Origin: Bacteroides intestinalis DSM 17393
GTDB lineage: Bacteria; Bacteroidota; Bacteroidia; Bacteroidales; Bacteroidaceae
Direction: 5' to 3'
Assembly (NCBI RefSeq): GCF_000172175.1
Contig: NZ_ABJL02000008.1
Span: 310,001 to 374,000, forward strand
DNA: 64,000 nucleotides
Of this stretch, positions 1-8,676 are shown piece by piece. The number at the start of each line of letters is the position of its first letter. Position 1 is the stretch's first letter. The notes beneath the pieces are model-generated. The model saw only the letters and a list, made by a program, of their open reading frames with translations, had not been told where the DNA came from and searched no databases. A program made the translations under genes and the position numbers.

Positions 1-881
1 GTATTCACATCAATTCCTTTTTCATCAACACCCTCACCTTCCCAGTACAGTTCAATGCCAACCTCACGAAAAGCTAAAGTAGCAAATTCGCGAACTGTAT
101 GCATCTCACCGGTAGCTATCACAAAATCTTCCGGCGTATCATGTTGTAGCATCAACCACATACACTCCACATAATCCTTCGCATACCCCCAGTCACGACG
201 GGCATCCAGATTACCCAGATATAACTTATCCTGAAAACCTTGTGCAATACGAGCAGCGGCAAGAGTTATCTTACGGGTTACAAAAGTCTCTCCCCGACGC
301 TCACTTTCATGATTGAACAGAATACCATTTACAGAAAACATGCCATAACTCTCACGATAATTCTTCGTAATCCAGAAACCATACTGTTTTGCTACACCGT
401 ATGGACTACGAGGATAGAAAGGTGTTGTTTCTTTCTGGGGAATTTCCTGTACCTTACCATAAAGTTCCGAAGTGGAAGCCTGATAAATCTTCGTCTTTTT
501 CTCTAAACCCAAAATACGGACAGCTTCAAGCATGCGAAGCGTTCCTACAGCATCAGCTTCAGCCGTATATTCCGGAACATCAAAAGACACTTTTACGTGA
601 CTTTGTGCCGCAAGATTGTAGATTTCATCAGGTTGTACCTGCTGAATAATACGAATCAATGAACTACTATCCGTCATGTCACCATAATGAAGATTAACTA
701 GTCGCTGTTGCCTCATGTCACGTACCCATTCATCCAGATATAGATGCTCTATACGTCCTGTATTAAATGAAGAAGAACGACGGAGGATACCATGAACTTC
801 ATAACCTTTTTCTATTAAAAATTCGGCAAGAAATGAACCATCTTGTCCAGTAATACCTGTAAGCAATGCTATTTTTTTCAT
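1..881 (-). CDS. gmd: GDP-mannose 4,6-dehydratase, C-terminus off the left edge
   Basis: Translating the minus strand from the ATG at 881 gives about 293 residues with no stop before the window edge. The N-terminus is an NAD(P)-binding Rossmann motif (MKKIALLTGITGQDGSFLAE), followed by YGDMTDSSSL, the active-site stretch ASTSELYG and YGVAKQYGFW (Tyr-x-x-x-Lys). These are hallmarks of GDP-mannose 4,6-dehydratase, a short-chain dehydrogenase of about 350-360 residues, so roughly the last 60 are missing here. It converts GDP-mannose to GDP-4-keto-6-deoxymannose, the precursor of GDP-fucose. That fits the fucosyltransferase upstream in the same operon. GDP-fucose synthase would be expected just outside the window. 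It is the last capsule gene visible, 16 bp after the GT4 gene. Confidence 0.95.
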   Translation of the reverse strand, partial: MKKIALLTGITGQDGSFLAEFLIEKGYEVHGILRRSSSFNTGRIEHLYLDEWVRDMRQQRLVNLHYGDMTDSSSLIRIIQQVQPDEIYNLAAQSHVKVSFDVPEYTAEADAVGTLRMLEAVRILGLEKKTKIYQASTSELYGKVQEIPQKETTPFYPRSPYGVAKQYGFWITKNYRESYGMFSVNGILFNHESERRGETFVTRKITLAAARIAQGFQDKLYLGNLDARRDWGYAKDYVECMWLMLQHDTPEDFVIATGEMHTVREFATLAFREVGIELYWEGEGVDEKGIDVN

Positions 882-897
882 TATGAATCTAAATTTA

Positions 898-2034
898 TTA
901 TTGATACAATTTCTCTATTTCCGTCCAAATTACATGCTGTTCAAAATTATCAACAACAAAATTCCGTCCATTCTTTCCAAAATTCAGTCGAAGTTTTTCA
1001 TTAGAATAAAACCTTTCAATAGCGTTTATTATGCATTCAGGGGTATGCTCTACAAACACTCCTGTCTGTTCTTCAATTATTGAATCAACACACCCTGTTA
1101 CACGAGCTGTTATTATAGGTAATTCCATTGAAGAAGCTTCTAATGTTGACATTCCAAAGCCTTCTCTATATGAAGGAAAAACAAAAACATTCATTAGGGC
1201 ATAATAATATTCTATAATTGAATTTAAAACATATCCTGTATTTATTATGCTAGAAGTATCTTGTATAAATCGTTTAATTTCTATAGGTAAAGAATCTCTT
1301 TCTTCCATCATCCCAACCAATAACAGAACCATATTATCATGCCTTTGGGTAAGAATCTGAAAAGCCTTAACCAATTCTACAATACCTTTATCACGAACTA
1401 AACGACCTGTATAACCCACTACAAAACTAGAATCAGCTATTCCTAAACTATCCTTCAAATCTTTTAAGCGTTTTAAATCTAAGTTCTCCTTATTGAAGCG
1501 ACCGACATCAATGCCATTGCAAGTACCCTTAGACAGTAGTACTTGTTTCGATACTAAGTTCAATTTATCATCAATACTTTTCTTATATAGAGAAGGGCTT
1601 ACACACACTATTTTAGTTGCTAAAGCTGCGACAAGTTTATCTATTGATATTAACAACTTCCTTTTGAATCCCATCGAAGTCTCATAGACCAGACCATGCC
1701 TAAAATAGATTCTAACTGGAACGCGTAAAATGAAAGCTGCAATCATAGCAATTAACGCCCCTTTAGGAGTATGCCCAACAACAATATCTATTTGCTTAGA
1801 TTTAATATATTGCATGGTTTTAGAGATTGCCACAAAATCTTTCATAACAGAAATTTTTCTCAGGATTTCAACCTCTTTATATTCAAAACCATATATTCTG
1901 GAAAAAGATTCCAATTCAGGCGAACTACTGCATACAATATACTCTTTATAGCCTTTTTTATTAAAATATGAAAGTTGATTACCCAAAAAATAGGGAATTA
2001 CAAAAGAGATATTCACAACATGAAGAATATTCAT
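898..2034 (-). CDS. glycosyltransferase family 4
   Basis: A 378-residue GT-B type glycosyltransferase, acting at the cytoplasmic face of the membrane to add a sugar to the lipid-linked capsule repeat unit. The N-terminal Rossmann half contains VVGHTPKGALIAMIAA. The C-terminal donor-binding half contains VVGYTGRLVRDKGIVELVKAF and the EX7E-type stretch VFPSYREGFGMSTLEASSMELPIITARVTGC, typical of PF00534/PF13439. The donor and acceptor cannot be told from sequence. It lies 5 bp after the GT2 gene and 16 bp before gmd, inside the single capsule transcription unit. Codon use is AT-rich, like the genes around it. Confidence 0.9.
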   Translation of the reverse strand: MNILHVVNISFVIPYFLGNQLSYFNKKGYKEYIVCSSSPELESFSRIYGFEYKEVEILRKISVMKDFVAISKTMQYIKSKQIDIVVGHTPKGALIAMIAAFILRVPVRIYFRHGLVYETSMGFKRKLLISIDKLVAALATKIVCVSPSLYKKSIDDKLNLVSKQVLLSKGTCNGIDVGRFNKENLDLKRLKDLKDSLGIADSSFVVGYTGRLVRDKGIVELVKAFQILTQRHDNMVLLLVGMMEERDSLPIEIKRFIQDTSSIINTGYVLNSIIEYYYALMNVFVFPSYREGFGMSTLEASSMELPIITARVTGCVDSIIEEQTGVFVEHTPECIINAIERFYSNEKLRLNFGKNGRNFVVDNFEQHVIWTEIEKLYQ

Positions 2035-2039
2035 AATAA

Positions 2040-2900
2040 TTATTTTATAACAGCCATCAATTTGCTTGAAGCCTCCGTTTTCAACTTAAATGATATACTA
2101 TTTGAGCGTCTTTTTATCAAGATATTTTGTAGTCCAAAAACAGTAAACAAGGCATATAATAAGCATTTTACATAGTTAATAATAAGCATTCCATATCTTT
2201 TTAAGAGATTAGCGCTATAATACTTTATAATTAAAGTCCTAACCCCCTTCATTGACAAAAGATATTTATACAAATACGGAACACCTATCTCACGATAAAA
2301 TAATAGTGGTTCAGACAAATTATAAAAGTTAGATTTCTCTATAGTGCGACACCAAAGTTCCATATCTTCAACTCTAATATATCTTGAGTCATACGGATTA
2401 TTACTAAACCAGTCTCTTTTCCCCATTACTGATGGATGTATGAAGCATGCATGAGCAAATACATCCCCTATTACAGACGGATTTACCTTGTTTTTCAAAA
2501 TGCCAACAACTCGATTTCCAGTATCAATCGAATATGCCCAGCTACCAACAACATCTGCCTGTGGATGCTCTTCCAAATATCTAAGTTGTTTTTCCAGTCT
2601 TTGCGGGTGCATAATATCATCGGCATCCATACGAACAAAATATTTACAATCACTTAGTTTAACGAGTTCGTTCAGACGATAAACGAGTCCTTTATTCCGC
2701 CCATCTGAAATAACTTTGACTCGTGTATCACTTGTATATTTACGAGCCAATGCCAATGATGAATCTGTACTTCCATCATCTATCAAAGTCATTTTCCAGT
2801 TGGTATAAGTCTGATTTAGTACAGATCGTATGGCATAATCCAAATATTTTTCGGCATTATAGAAGGGAATACCTACGTATACAAGATTCATACTTATCAA
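2040..2900 (-). CDS. glycosyltransferase family 2
   Basis: A 286-residue GT-A fold enzyme. The N-terminus VGIPFYNAEKYLDYAIRSVL and LIDDGSTDSS is the GT2 nucleotide-binding signature, and FVRMDADDIMHP carries the metal-binding DxD-type motif near residue 95. The C-terminal part (SANLLKRYGMLIINYVKCLL) is hydrophobic and may lie on the membrane. It should transfer one sugar onto the growing undecaprenyl-linked repeat; substrate unknown. The ATG at 2900 overlaps the stop of the fucosyltransferase gene by 4 bp (ATGA), which supports this start over the next Met, three codons later, and indicates translational coupling. Confidence 0.9.
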   Translation of the reverse strand: MISMNLVYVGIPFYNAEKYLDYAIRSVLNQTYTNWKMTLIDDGSTDSSLALARKYTSDTRVKVISDGRNKGLVYRLNELVKLSDCKYFVRMDADDIMHPQRLEKQLRYLEEHPQADVVGSWAYSIDTGNRVVGILKNKVNPSVIGDVFAHACFIHPSVMGKRDWFSNNPYDSRYIRVEDMELWCRTIEKSNFYNLSEPLLFYREIGVPYLYKYLLSMKGVRTLIIKYYSANLLKRYGMLIINYVKCLLYALFTVFGLQNILIKRRSNSISFKLKTEASSKLMAVIK

Positions 2901-3727
2901 ATTTTAGTCCAGCTATCCAAAGCAAGAGTTTTATTGGAAGTAAAAGTCCAGCGCGAAGGAGCAATAACAAGTTGATTCTTATGCTGATTAAGATAGGCTC
3001 CCCACCAAGAGAATGTACTATTGGAAATGATATTTACTTTACACAAAGACATCAAATAGATATATGCAAATTGTGATATTTCATGATTAGGAACAAAAAC
3101 TGTAGATTCTGGCAAGGATACATGATTTTTCACCCACAATATATCATCTGAAAAAACAAAGAACTGTTTATCCTCTTCAATTTCGGAATTAGCTCGATCT
3201 ATAGCCTGCTCATAGTATTTCTCTGTACAAACCCCATAAACATTAATGTTCTTAGGTGAAAAATAATCTCCTCTTCGTACATGCAAAGAAACTGAGATTT
3301 TAGCAGAACGGATGTTTTCTTCTATTTCAGATAAAACATTAGGATTTTTCCACTCACTAAGTACTTTTTGCATTGGAAAATATGTCGCATATTTTTCCTC
3401 TTGCCAATAGCCTTGTAGAAAGATTTTTCCTCTTGCTTTTTCTAACAAACAAATATCAAACATGCTTTCTGATAAATAGGTATTCGACCATTGGAATAGA
3501 GCTTTAAACAAACGATTCTTGACACCTGTATATCGAGTAAAGTATGCATTATAAAGCGGTATGTCAGGTATAAAAGAACACAATTCCAACTTTCTCAGTT
3601 GATCTGATGTTCCAAACGAAGCAACATCATAGAATACTTTTTTATCAGTTTCAATTTCGAGATATTGTCCAAATGAATACTGAAAAAGTTGATTACCTAA
3701 ACCTCCCCATAATCGTACTATAATCAT
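2897..3727 (-). CDS. alpha-1,2-fucosyltransferase (GT11)
   Basis: A 276-residue GT11 enzyme. Diagnostic features are the N-terminal MIIVRLWGGLGNQLFQYSFG, the GDP-fucose-binding motif SLHVRRGDYF near residue 150, and the late motif NSTFSWWGAYLN. Family members transfer L-fucose from GDP-fucose in alpha-1,2 linkage, commonly to galactose. With gmd in the same operon this predicts a fucosylated capsule. Length matches the bacterial family (about 280-300). It overlaps the following GT2 gene by 4 bp. Upstream, 172 bp without a recognisable gene (3728-3899) separate it from the acyltransferase, an unusually wide gap for this operon. Confidence 0.93.
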   Translation of the reverse strand: MIIVRLWGGLGNQLFQYSFGQYLEIETDKKVFYDVASFGTSDQLRKLELCSFIPDIPLYNAYFTRYTGVKNRLFKALFQWSNTYLSESMFDICLLEKARGKIFLQGYWQEEKYATYFPMQKVLSEWKNPNVLSEIEENIRSAKISVSLHVRRGDYFSPKNINVYGVCTEKYYEQAIDRANSEIEEDKQFFVFSDDILWVKNHVSLPESTVFVPNHEISQFAYIYLMSLCKVNIISNSTFSWWGAYLNQHKNQLVIAPSRWTFTSNKTLALDSWTKI

Positions 3728-3899
3728 AAAATTATCATTAAACTAATTAGAAATATGAATCAGGGATTAAGTTAAACTCATGATGAAGCGGATTTCAATA
3801 ATGATGATTTACTGAGTATCTTCAATTATAACCTCAACCACTGATTCGCACTAGAAAATAAATACTCAATATTACACAGAAATAGATATACCTCAAACA

Positions 3900-4847
3900 T
3901 TATATAAACCTAGAAGTATTTACATATTTAGCAATTATTGGTAACACAATGAAACTGTTCAGAGATAGAATAAAGACCATCAATAGTGAATCAATATCAA
4001 CATGAAAAATTTTATTAGAAAACAATATAACAACCTCTAGTAGCAAATAGTGGATGACATAATAATTCATCGATTTACTACCAATAGCATGCAATATGGA
4101 TGTATTTTGAGGCAAATAATAAAATATATTATTTATCATAATTATTCCACTCAAAGAACCTAATACATATAGTAAATAGTAACCATGATTACAATGATTA
4201 GCTCTCATATCTACATTAGAGAATAGCGAAGGTATTGATAAGTATGCCACATAAAATAGCGTAGATATAATAAACACTATTTTTTTATACTGGACATCTT
4301 TTAATAAATGTCCCATTCCCAAAAAGAATAGTCCAGACAAAATATTGCCAAACCAAACAATATAATTACAATTTATAACATCAAGTATATATGCAGCTAT
4401 AATACATAAAAACAGAAGTGTCAAATAATATTTTTGACTGCATATTGCATTGTACATTAATTTAGCAACAAATAATGAAGCGAGAAACCAAAGAGGTAAA
4501 TTACCCATAACAGCCCCTTCTTTCAATATCTGATAAAACGGAGACAATATATATTTTACCCAAGAAGTTTCTCCATAAAAAAACAAAATTACCGACCAAA
4601 CTATTATGCCATAAAGCGAGTATTTAACATAAGGATACAATAGTTTTTTACCCTCTAAAAACATCTGATTATTACTTTTATGGAAAAAGAACATTCCGCT
4701 TTTAAAAAAGAACCACGGCATGAAAAAGAAAAGTGGTCGCATTAGAACCACAAAGAAATTCCCTGTATGAGTAAAGTTTACTATATGAACAAATATCATA
4801 TAAACAATCATCAGTCCTGAAATTCCATCAATATCTTTGCGTCTCAT
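3900..4847 (-). CDS. acyltransferase 3 family membrane protein (likely O-acetylation)
   Basis: A 315-residue polytopic membrane protein with about nine or ten hydrophobic segments. The N-terminus RRKDIDGISGLMIVYMIFVHIVNF resembles the opening of the Acyltransferase_3 family (PF01757), with the conserved His in the first helix. NLPLWFLASLFVAKLMYN matches the family's 'PLWFL' region. Such proteins O-acetylate sugars of surface polysaccharides using an acyl donor from the cytoplasm. Coding sequence is very AT-rich. Gaps of 172 bp downstream and 97 bp upstream bracket the gene, suggesting it may have been inserted into the operon. The upstream gap contains a small hairpin (AGCTTTC/GAAAGCT). The exact acyl group is unknown. 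Confidence 0.8.
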   Translation of the reverse strand: MRRKDIDGISGLMIVYMIFVHIVNFTHTGNFFVVLMRPLFFFMPWFFFKSGMFFFHKSNNQMFLEGKKLLYPYVKYSLYGIIVWSVILFFYGETSWVKYILSPFYQILKEGAVMGNLPLWFLASLFVAKLMYNAICSQKYYLTLLFLCIIAAYILDVINCNYIVWFGNILSGLFFLGMGHLLKDVQYKKIVFIISTLFYVAYLSIPSLFSNVDMRANHCNHGYYLLYVLGSLSGIIMINNIFYYLPQNTSILHAIGSKSMNYYVIHYLLLEVVILFSNKIFHVDIDSLLMVFILSLNSFIVLPIIAKYVNTSRFI

Positions 4848-4944
4848 AAAATATATAATCTGCCCAAGCTTTCAGAAGAAAGCTCCCGTGCCTTGAGTTA
4901 CTTTGCGTATATTTATATTTTGTTACGTTCCTCGTTGTCCATAT

Positions 4945-5862
4945 TCATTGTTTATAGTATCCAAGAGTACATGCCTTCTTTACATAATAATTGAACATAA
5001 AAAGGAGTTTCACCAAAAGAATTTTTATCTTTCCACAATTTAAACAATATTTCATATATGTTTCTAAAGATCTAATTTCTTCTTTAGCAACAAAGCTACT
5101 AGAAACTGTACCATGATGAGATCCTGTAGATTTTCCACCTTCATGTATCACTAACCAAGATGGATCCAGAATAAACTTATAATGCTCTTTCTTTAATTTA
5201 TAACCTAGAATTATTTCTTCTGCATACAAGAACGTTCTCTCATCAAACATGCCAACCTTCATGAATGCATCTGTTTTTATTATGAAAAAGCATCCAGATG
5301 GAACTTCAAAATCGATTAATCTCTCATATGGACGTTCTTTATAGTATACCATTTCTTGGTATTTTCTGGTAAATAGTTTACGAATAGGATAAAAGCTATC
5401 CATTATGCAATCAAAATAGCTATAAACCTTTCTAATACAAATTTGTCTGTTTGCTTCATTACTAATGTGAGGCGTCCATACTAACGGCTGAATTCCACAA
5501 TAATGCTCACCTAATTCAGACAAGGTATCAATAAGATTATCAACTAACCCCTTTGTCCTAATTTCAACATCCGGATTCATTATTACCAAATAGTCAATCT
5601 CATACTTCTCTAACAGATACCGAACCCCGGCATTATTTCCTCTTGCATATCCGACATTCTCATCTAATTTTAAAACACAAGTATTGTGAATGTTGGCAGA
5701 AATAAATATTTCGACCTGATTATTTTTAGTTGAACAGCCATCTACGAAGCATATCACATAATCATCAGATATAGCGTTCTCTACAATACTTGATGCTGCA
5801 ATTACTGCATCTTCAACTGTATTGTAATTCAACAATATTACAGCATATCTTTTTTTAGTCAT
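4945..5862 (-). CDS. glycosyltransferase family 2 (rhamnosyltransferase-like)
   Basis: A 305-residue GT-A enzyme of the WbbL/rhamnosyltransferase-like branch of GT2. The N-terminus AVILLNYNTVEDAVIAASSI is followed by DENVGYARGNNAGVRYLL and VIMNPDVEI, the 'NxGxAxGNN' and DxD equivalents of this branch. The acceptor-site region is DFEVPSGCFFIIKTDAFMKVGMFDE. It probably adds a deoxysugar or related residue to the repeat unit, but the sugar is inference. Only 3 bp separate it from the polymerase gene upstream. No membrane anchor is evident apart from a short hydrophobic C-terminal patch. Confidence 0.9.
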   Translation of the reverse strand: MTKKRYAVILLNYNTVEDAVIAASSIVENAISDDYVICFVDGCSTKNNQVEIFISANIHNTCVLKLDENVGYARGNNAGVRYLLEKYEIDYLVIMNPDVEIRTKGLVDNLIDTLSELGEHYCGIQPLVWTPHISNEANRQICIRKVYSYFDCIMDSFYPIRKLFTRKYQEMVYYKERPYERLIDFEVPSGCFFIIKTDAFMKVGMFDERTFLYAEEIILGYKLKKEHYKFILDPSWLVIHEGGKSTGSHHGTVSSSFVAKEEIRSLETYMKYCLNCGKIKILLVKLLFMFNYYVKKACTLGYYKQ

Positions 5863-5865
5863 TTT

Positions 5866-7188
5866 TCAGTCTAACGTGTTAACGATTGATTTGGAGCAGA
5901 ATTGTTTTTGCAAAAAATAAGGCATCAAGAAAGTCAAAAAGATTACCACTATATCAAAAATAGAACACATATTAAGGAAGCCAAATATTCCTCCTACAGA
6001 AAAAGAATAATATTTATAAATAACACTTATCCTATAGCAGGATACTCCACTCCCCTTTCGTAAGTATATAGTAAAGGAAAAAGCTATAATAAATAGAATT
6101 ATTACTGGCAATACGGGACCAAACTCTATATATAAATCACCATACACCGTTTTGAACCAATCCACTCTTACCCCTGTATAATGATACCAATCACTTTTAT
6201 CTCCAGCTTTAAAACTACTATCAAATAAGCTAAAAAACTCAGAAAACAATCTTTTTCCTCCAGTAAAATTCACTTTGTCCCAATATTCATAACCTAGAAC
6301 AGGAAATGTTTCTCCAAGATATTCATAGATTGAATCCACTGCTGTCCTCTTTACATTCTCCCCAAAACGTTCTTCGGTAATTTGAGCAACGACAACAAAC
6401 AGTATTGCGACAACAGCAACTGCCACCCACAAAACTTTTCTTCTGAATCTGTAAGACATAGTATTCCAGAAAAGAATGAAGAAAAAAGATAGATTTAGTA
6501 TGCCAAAAAACAAATTTGCTCTTGACCCTGTAGTCAAACCTATTGATAGAGCATTAAATAAAAATACTATCAAATAAGACACTAAGAACTTTTTAGAGCA
6601 TTCAGCACATTTATAACCCCTGAAAATATATAATAAAACAAAAGGAACAATCATCACATGTGAAAAACGTCCTATAGAATTAAAAAGTCTAGCTAATGGA
6701 TTCCCACTATAATACAAATCTGAAATATTATCTCCTCCCATGCTATGTATATTCCCAAAACCGAAAGAAATGGCTGTTTTCAGCTGTGTTAGTTTAATCA
6801 ATGCATATATAATATCAATAGCAAATAAGACATAAACTATATTCCAATTTCTCCGGGAATAGAGTAAGGTTGAGAAATTCATTTTCTCAACCTTGATTTT
6901 ATTCAGAGGCATTAATATCAAATAAACACAAAAATAATTGATAAAAAATGGTATTGGAGAAAGTGGTTCGTATTCATAAGATGATGTATACATAACACTC
7001 CAATATAATCCGGACAAACAGAGATAAACACTGAAAGCCGCAAATATAGAATACATCAACCATACAAAGGAATATATAGTGAACCCAGATTTTCTATAAG
7101 AAAAAATGAAGGTACCAAAATACAGCAAAAAATTTAATGGCATTACAACAAAAACGCTCATCATTTCTTTTTTAGAAGAAAAGCCCAA
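5866..7188 (-). CDS. wzy: capsule repeat-unit polymerase (Wzy-like)
   Basis: A 440-residue integral membrane protein with about ten to twelve hydrophobic helices and a large polar loop (roughly residues 270-350, rich in Tyr, Asp and Trp). That topology is typical of O-antigen/capsule polymerases. Wzy sequences diverge strongly, so the call rests on topology, length and context: one flippase and several glycosyltransferases sit in the same operon and no other polymerase candidate is seen. It would join repeat units on the periplasmic side. The start overlaps the end of the GNAT-GT2 gene by 28 bp. GTTGSRANLFFG resembles the 'GSR' motif of the oligosaccharide repeat unit polymerase family. Confidence 0.8.
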   Translation of the reverse strand: MGFSSKKEMMSVFVVMPLNFLLYFGTFIFSYRKSGFTIYSFVWLMYSIFAAFSVYLCLSGLYWSVMYTSSYEYEPLSPIPFFINYFCVYLILMPLNKIKVEKMNFSTLLYSRRNWNIVYVLFAIDIIYALIKLTQLKTAISFGFGNIHSMGGDNISDLYYSGNPLARLFNSIGRFSHVMIVPFVLLYIFRGYKCAECSKKFLVSYLIVFLFNALSIGLTTGSRANLFFGILNLSFFFILFWNTMSYRFRRKVLWVAVAVVAILFVVVAQITEERFGENVKRTAVDSIYEYLGETFPVLGYEYWDKVNFTGGKRLFSEFFSLFDSSFKAGDKSDWYHYTGVRVDWFKTVYGDLYIEFGPVLPVIILFIIAFSFTIYLRKGSGVSCYRISVIYKYYSFSVGGIFGFLNMCSIFDIVVIFLTFLMPYFLQKQFCSKSIVNTLD

Positions 7189-8531
7189 ACAAATGTCATC
7201 CTTCGCATTAGTTGATACAGCAAACGACTTTTGACACAGTTCTCCAACTCTACAGAGTCTTTGATATCACCTTTAGAAAGGCGATAATACATATACACAT
7301 TAATTTTCAGTTTATCCAAAATAGAAGCAGCTTTATATTCCCCGCACAAATACGCTCTAAAAGCTCCATTTAAAGTGGTAAAACCACCATTATCCACATC
7401 TTTCAATGTACCGGAAGCCATCATTCCATTAGGATTTATCCGATAACATCCGGTTACATCTTTTAAGAAGACCGATTTGCACTTTCCACATATGTGAATG
7501 AAGAGAGGCCAATCATAGCCATAACTATAATATTTGTCGAAATTAGCCAACAGTTCTTTCTTAAACATAACAGTGAGAGTTTGTGGAAAATTATTGCGCA
7601 GTAAAGAGGGTAATAAATATCCTGTTTTGGAGTGGGATAATTGATTTGACACAGTTGAAGAGTTTTCAATAAGCATATTGTCTAAATTGACTAATTGGAA
7701 TTTTGAATAAACAAAGCCTATATTTTTGTCTGACTCAAGTATATTCACCTGCTTCTGCAATTTTAGAGGATCAGTCCAATAATCATCACCTTCACATACA
7801 GCCACATACTTTCCCAGACATCGTGGATACTGATAAGTATATGAAACAGGTATCCCTTTAGAATACTGATTTATTGTTTGATATATTGGTTTAAACAATT
7901 TTGGATATTTCTCTTCATATTCGCAAAGTATTTTTTTAGAACCATCTGTAGAAGCATCGTCATGGATCAACACCTCTATCGGAAAGTCCACCTTCTGCAT
8001 TATGAAACCATCCAAACATTGTCTTATATAAGCTTTATGATTGAAAACTAAACAAATTATACTAACTAGAGGTTTAGGACAATCCAAGTATGATACCATC
8101 ATAAACTTTGTATAATCTATTTCCCTATCCAAATAAAAGTCATTCTTCCTATAAAATTCAATTATATTCTTATCATTAGCAACCTCCATTTTTACTTTAT
8201 GCACATTTATTTTACAAAGATAATTCTTCGTATTATTTAATAATAATGTGGCTATCCCTTTATGTGAAAAACATTGTTGTACACTCACATTGCTTATAAA
8301 AGCCTCCTTTTCTCCTTCAGTACAATAATATGCAACAAGCCCCACCAGCTCCCCATCATAATAAGCTTCTTCTCTTTGGGCATATTTGAAAAGTTTATTT
8401 GCATATTCTTCAATATCAACCCTTTCTTCTAAAGGAGGAAGAAAAAATGGAGACACTTCTTTCAGATGTTTATAGATGTCATTAAAGGTCGAAAAATTAT
8501 GTAAATATTGTATATCCATATTAATGAGCAT
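7161..8531 (-). CDS. two-domain protein: GNAT N-acetyltransferase fused to GT2 glycosyltransferase
   Basis: A 456-residue protein with two enzymes in one chain. Residues 1-150 look like a GNAT acetyltransferase: YYDGELVGLVAYY, then ISNVSVQQCFSHKGIATLLLNN, the acetyl-CoA-binding motif A region, then NIIEFYRKNDF. From about residue 153 a GT2 domain begins (LVSIICLVFNHKAYIRQCL, LIHDDASTDGS, CEGDDYWTDP with the DxD). The likely logic is that an aminosugar is N-acetylated and then transferred by the same polypeptide; this is inference. The DegT aminotransferase two genes upstream could supply the amino group. Translation may start at M1 or at M5 (8519). The gene overlaps wzy by 28 bp. Confidence 0.85.
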   Translation of the reverse strand: MLINMDIQYLHNFSTFNDIYKHLKEVSPFFLPPLEERVDIEEYANKLFKYAQREEAYYDGELVGLVAYYCTEGEKEAFISNVSVQQCFSHKGIATLLLNNTKNYLCKINVHKVKMEVANDKNIIEFYRKNDFYLDREIDYTKFMMVSYLDCPKPLVSIICLVFNHKAYIRQCLDGFIMQKVDFPIEVLIHDDASTDGSKKILCEYEEKYPKLFKPIYQTINQYSKGIPVSYTYQYPRCLGKYVAVCEGDDYWTDPLKLQKQVNILESDKNIGFVYSKFQLVNLDNMLIENSSTVSNQLSHSKTGYLLPSLLRNNFPQTLTVMFKKELLANFDKYYSYGYDWPLFIHICGKCKSVFLKDVTGCYRINPNGMMASGTLKDVDNGGFTTLNGAFRAYLCGEYKAASILDKLKINVYMYYRLSKGDIKDSVELENCVKSRLLYQLMRRMTFVWAFLLKKK

Positions 8532-8676
8532 AAAGGCTAAAATCTATACCGATAACTATATATGATTTAGTATAGCCTATAAATTCACAGCTACTATTAT
8601 CAGTTTCTCATGTAAAACTTTATTTTATATATTTTTTACAAGCAAGTAGTTCTTAAAATTCGTCCTATTTTAAATA

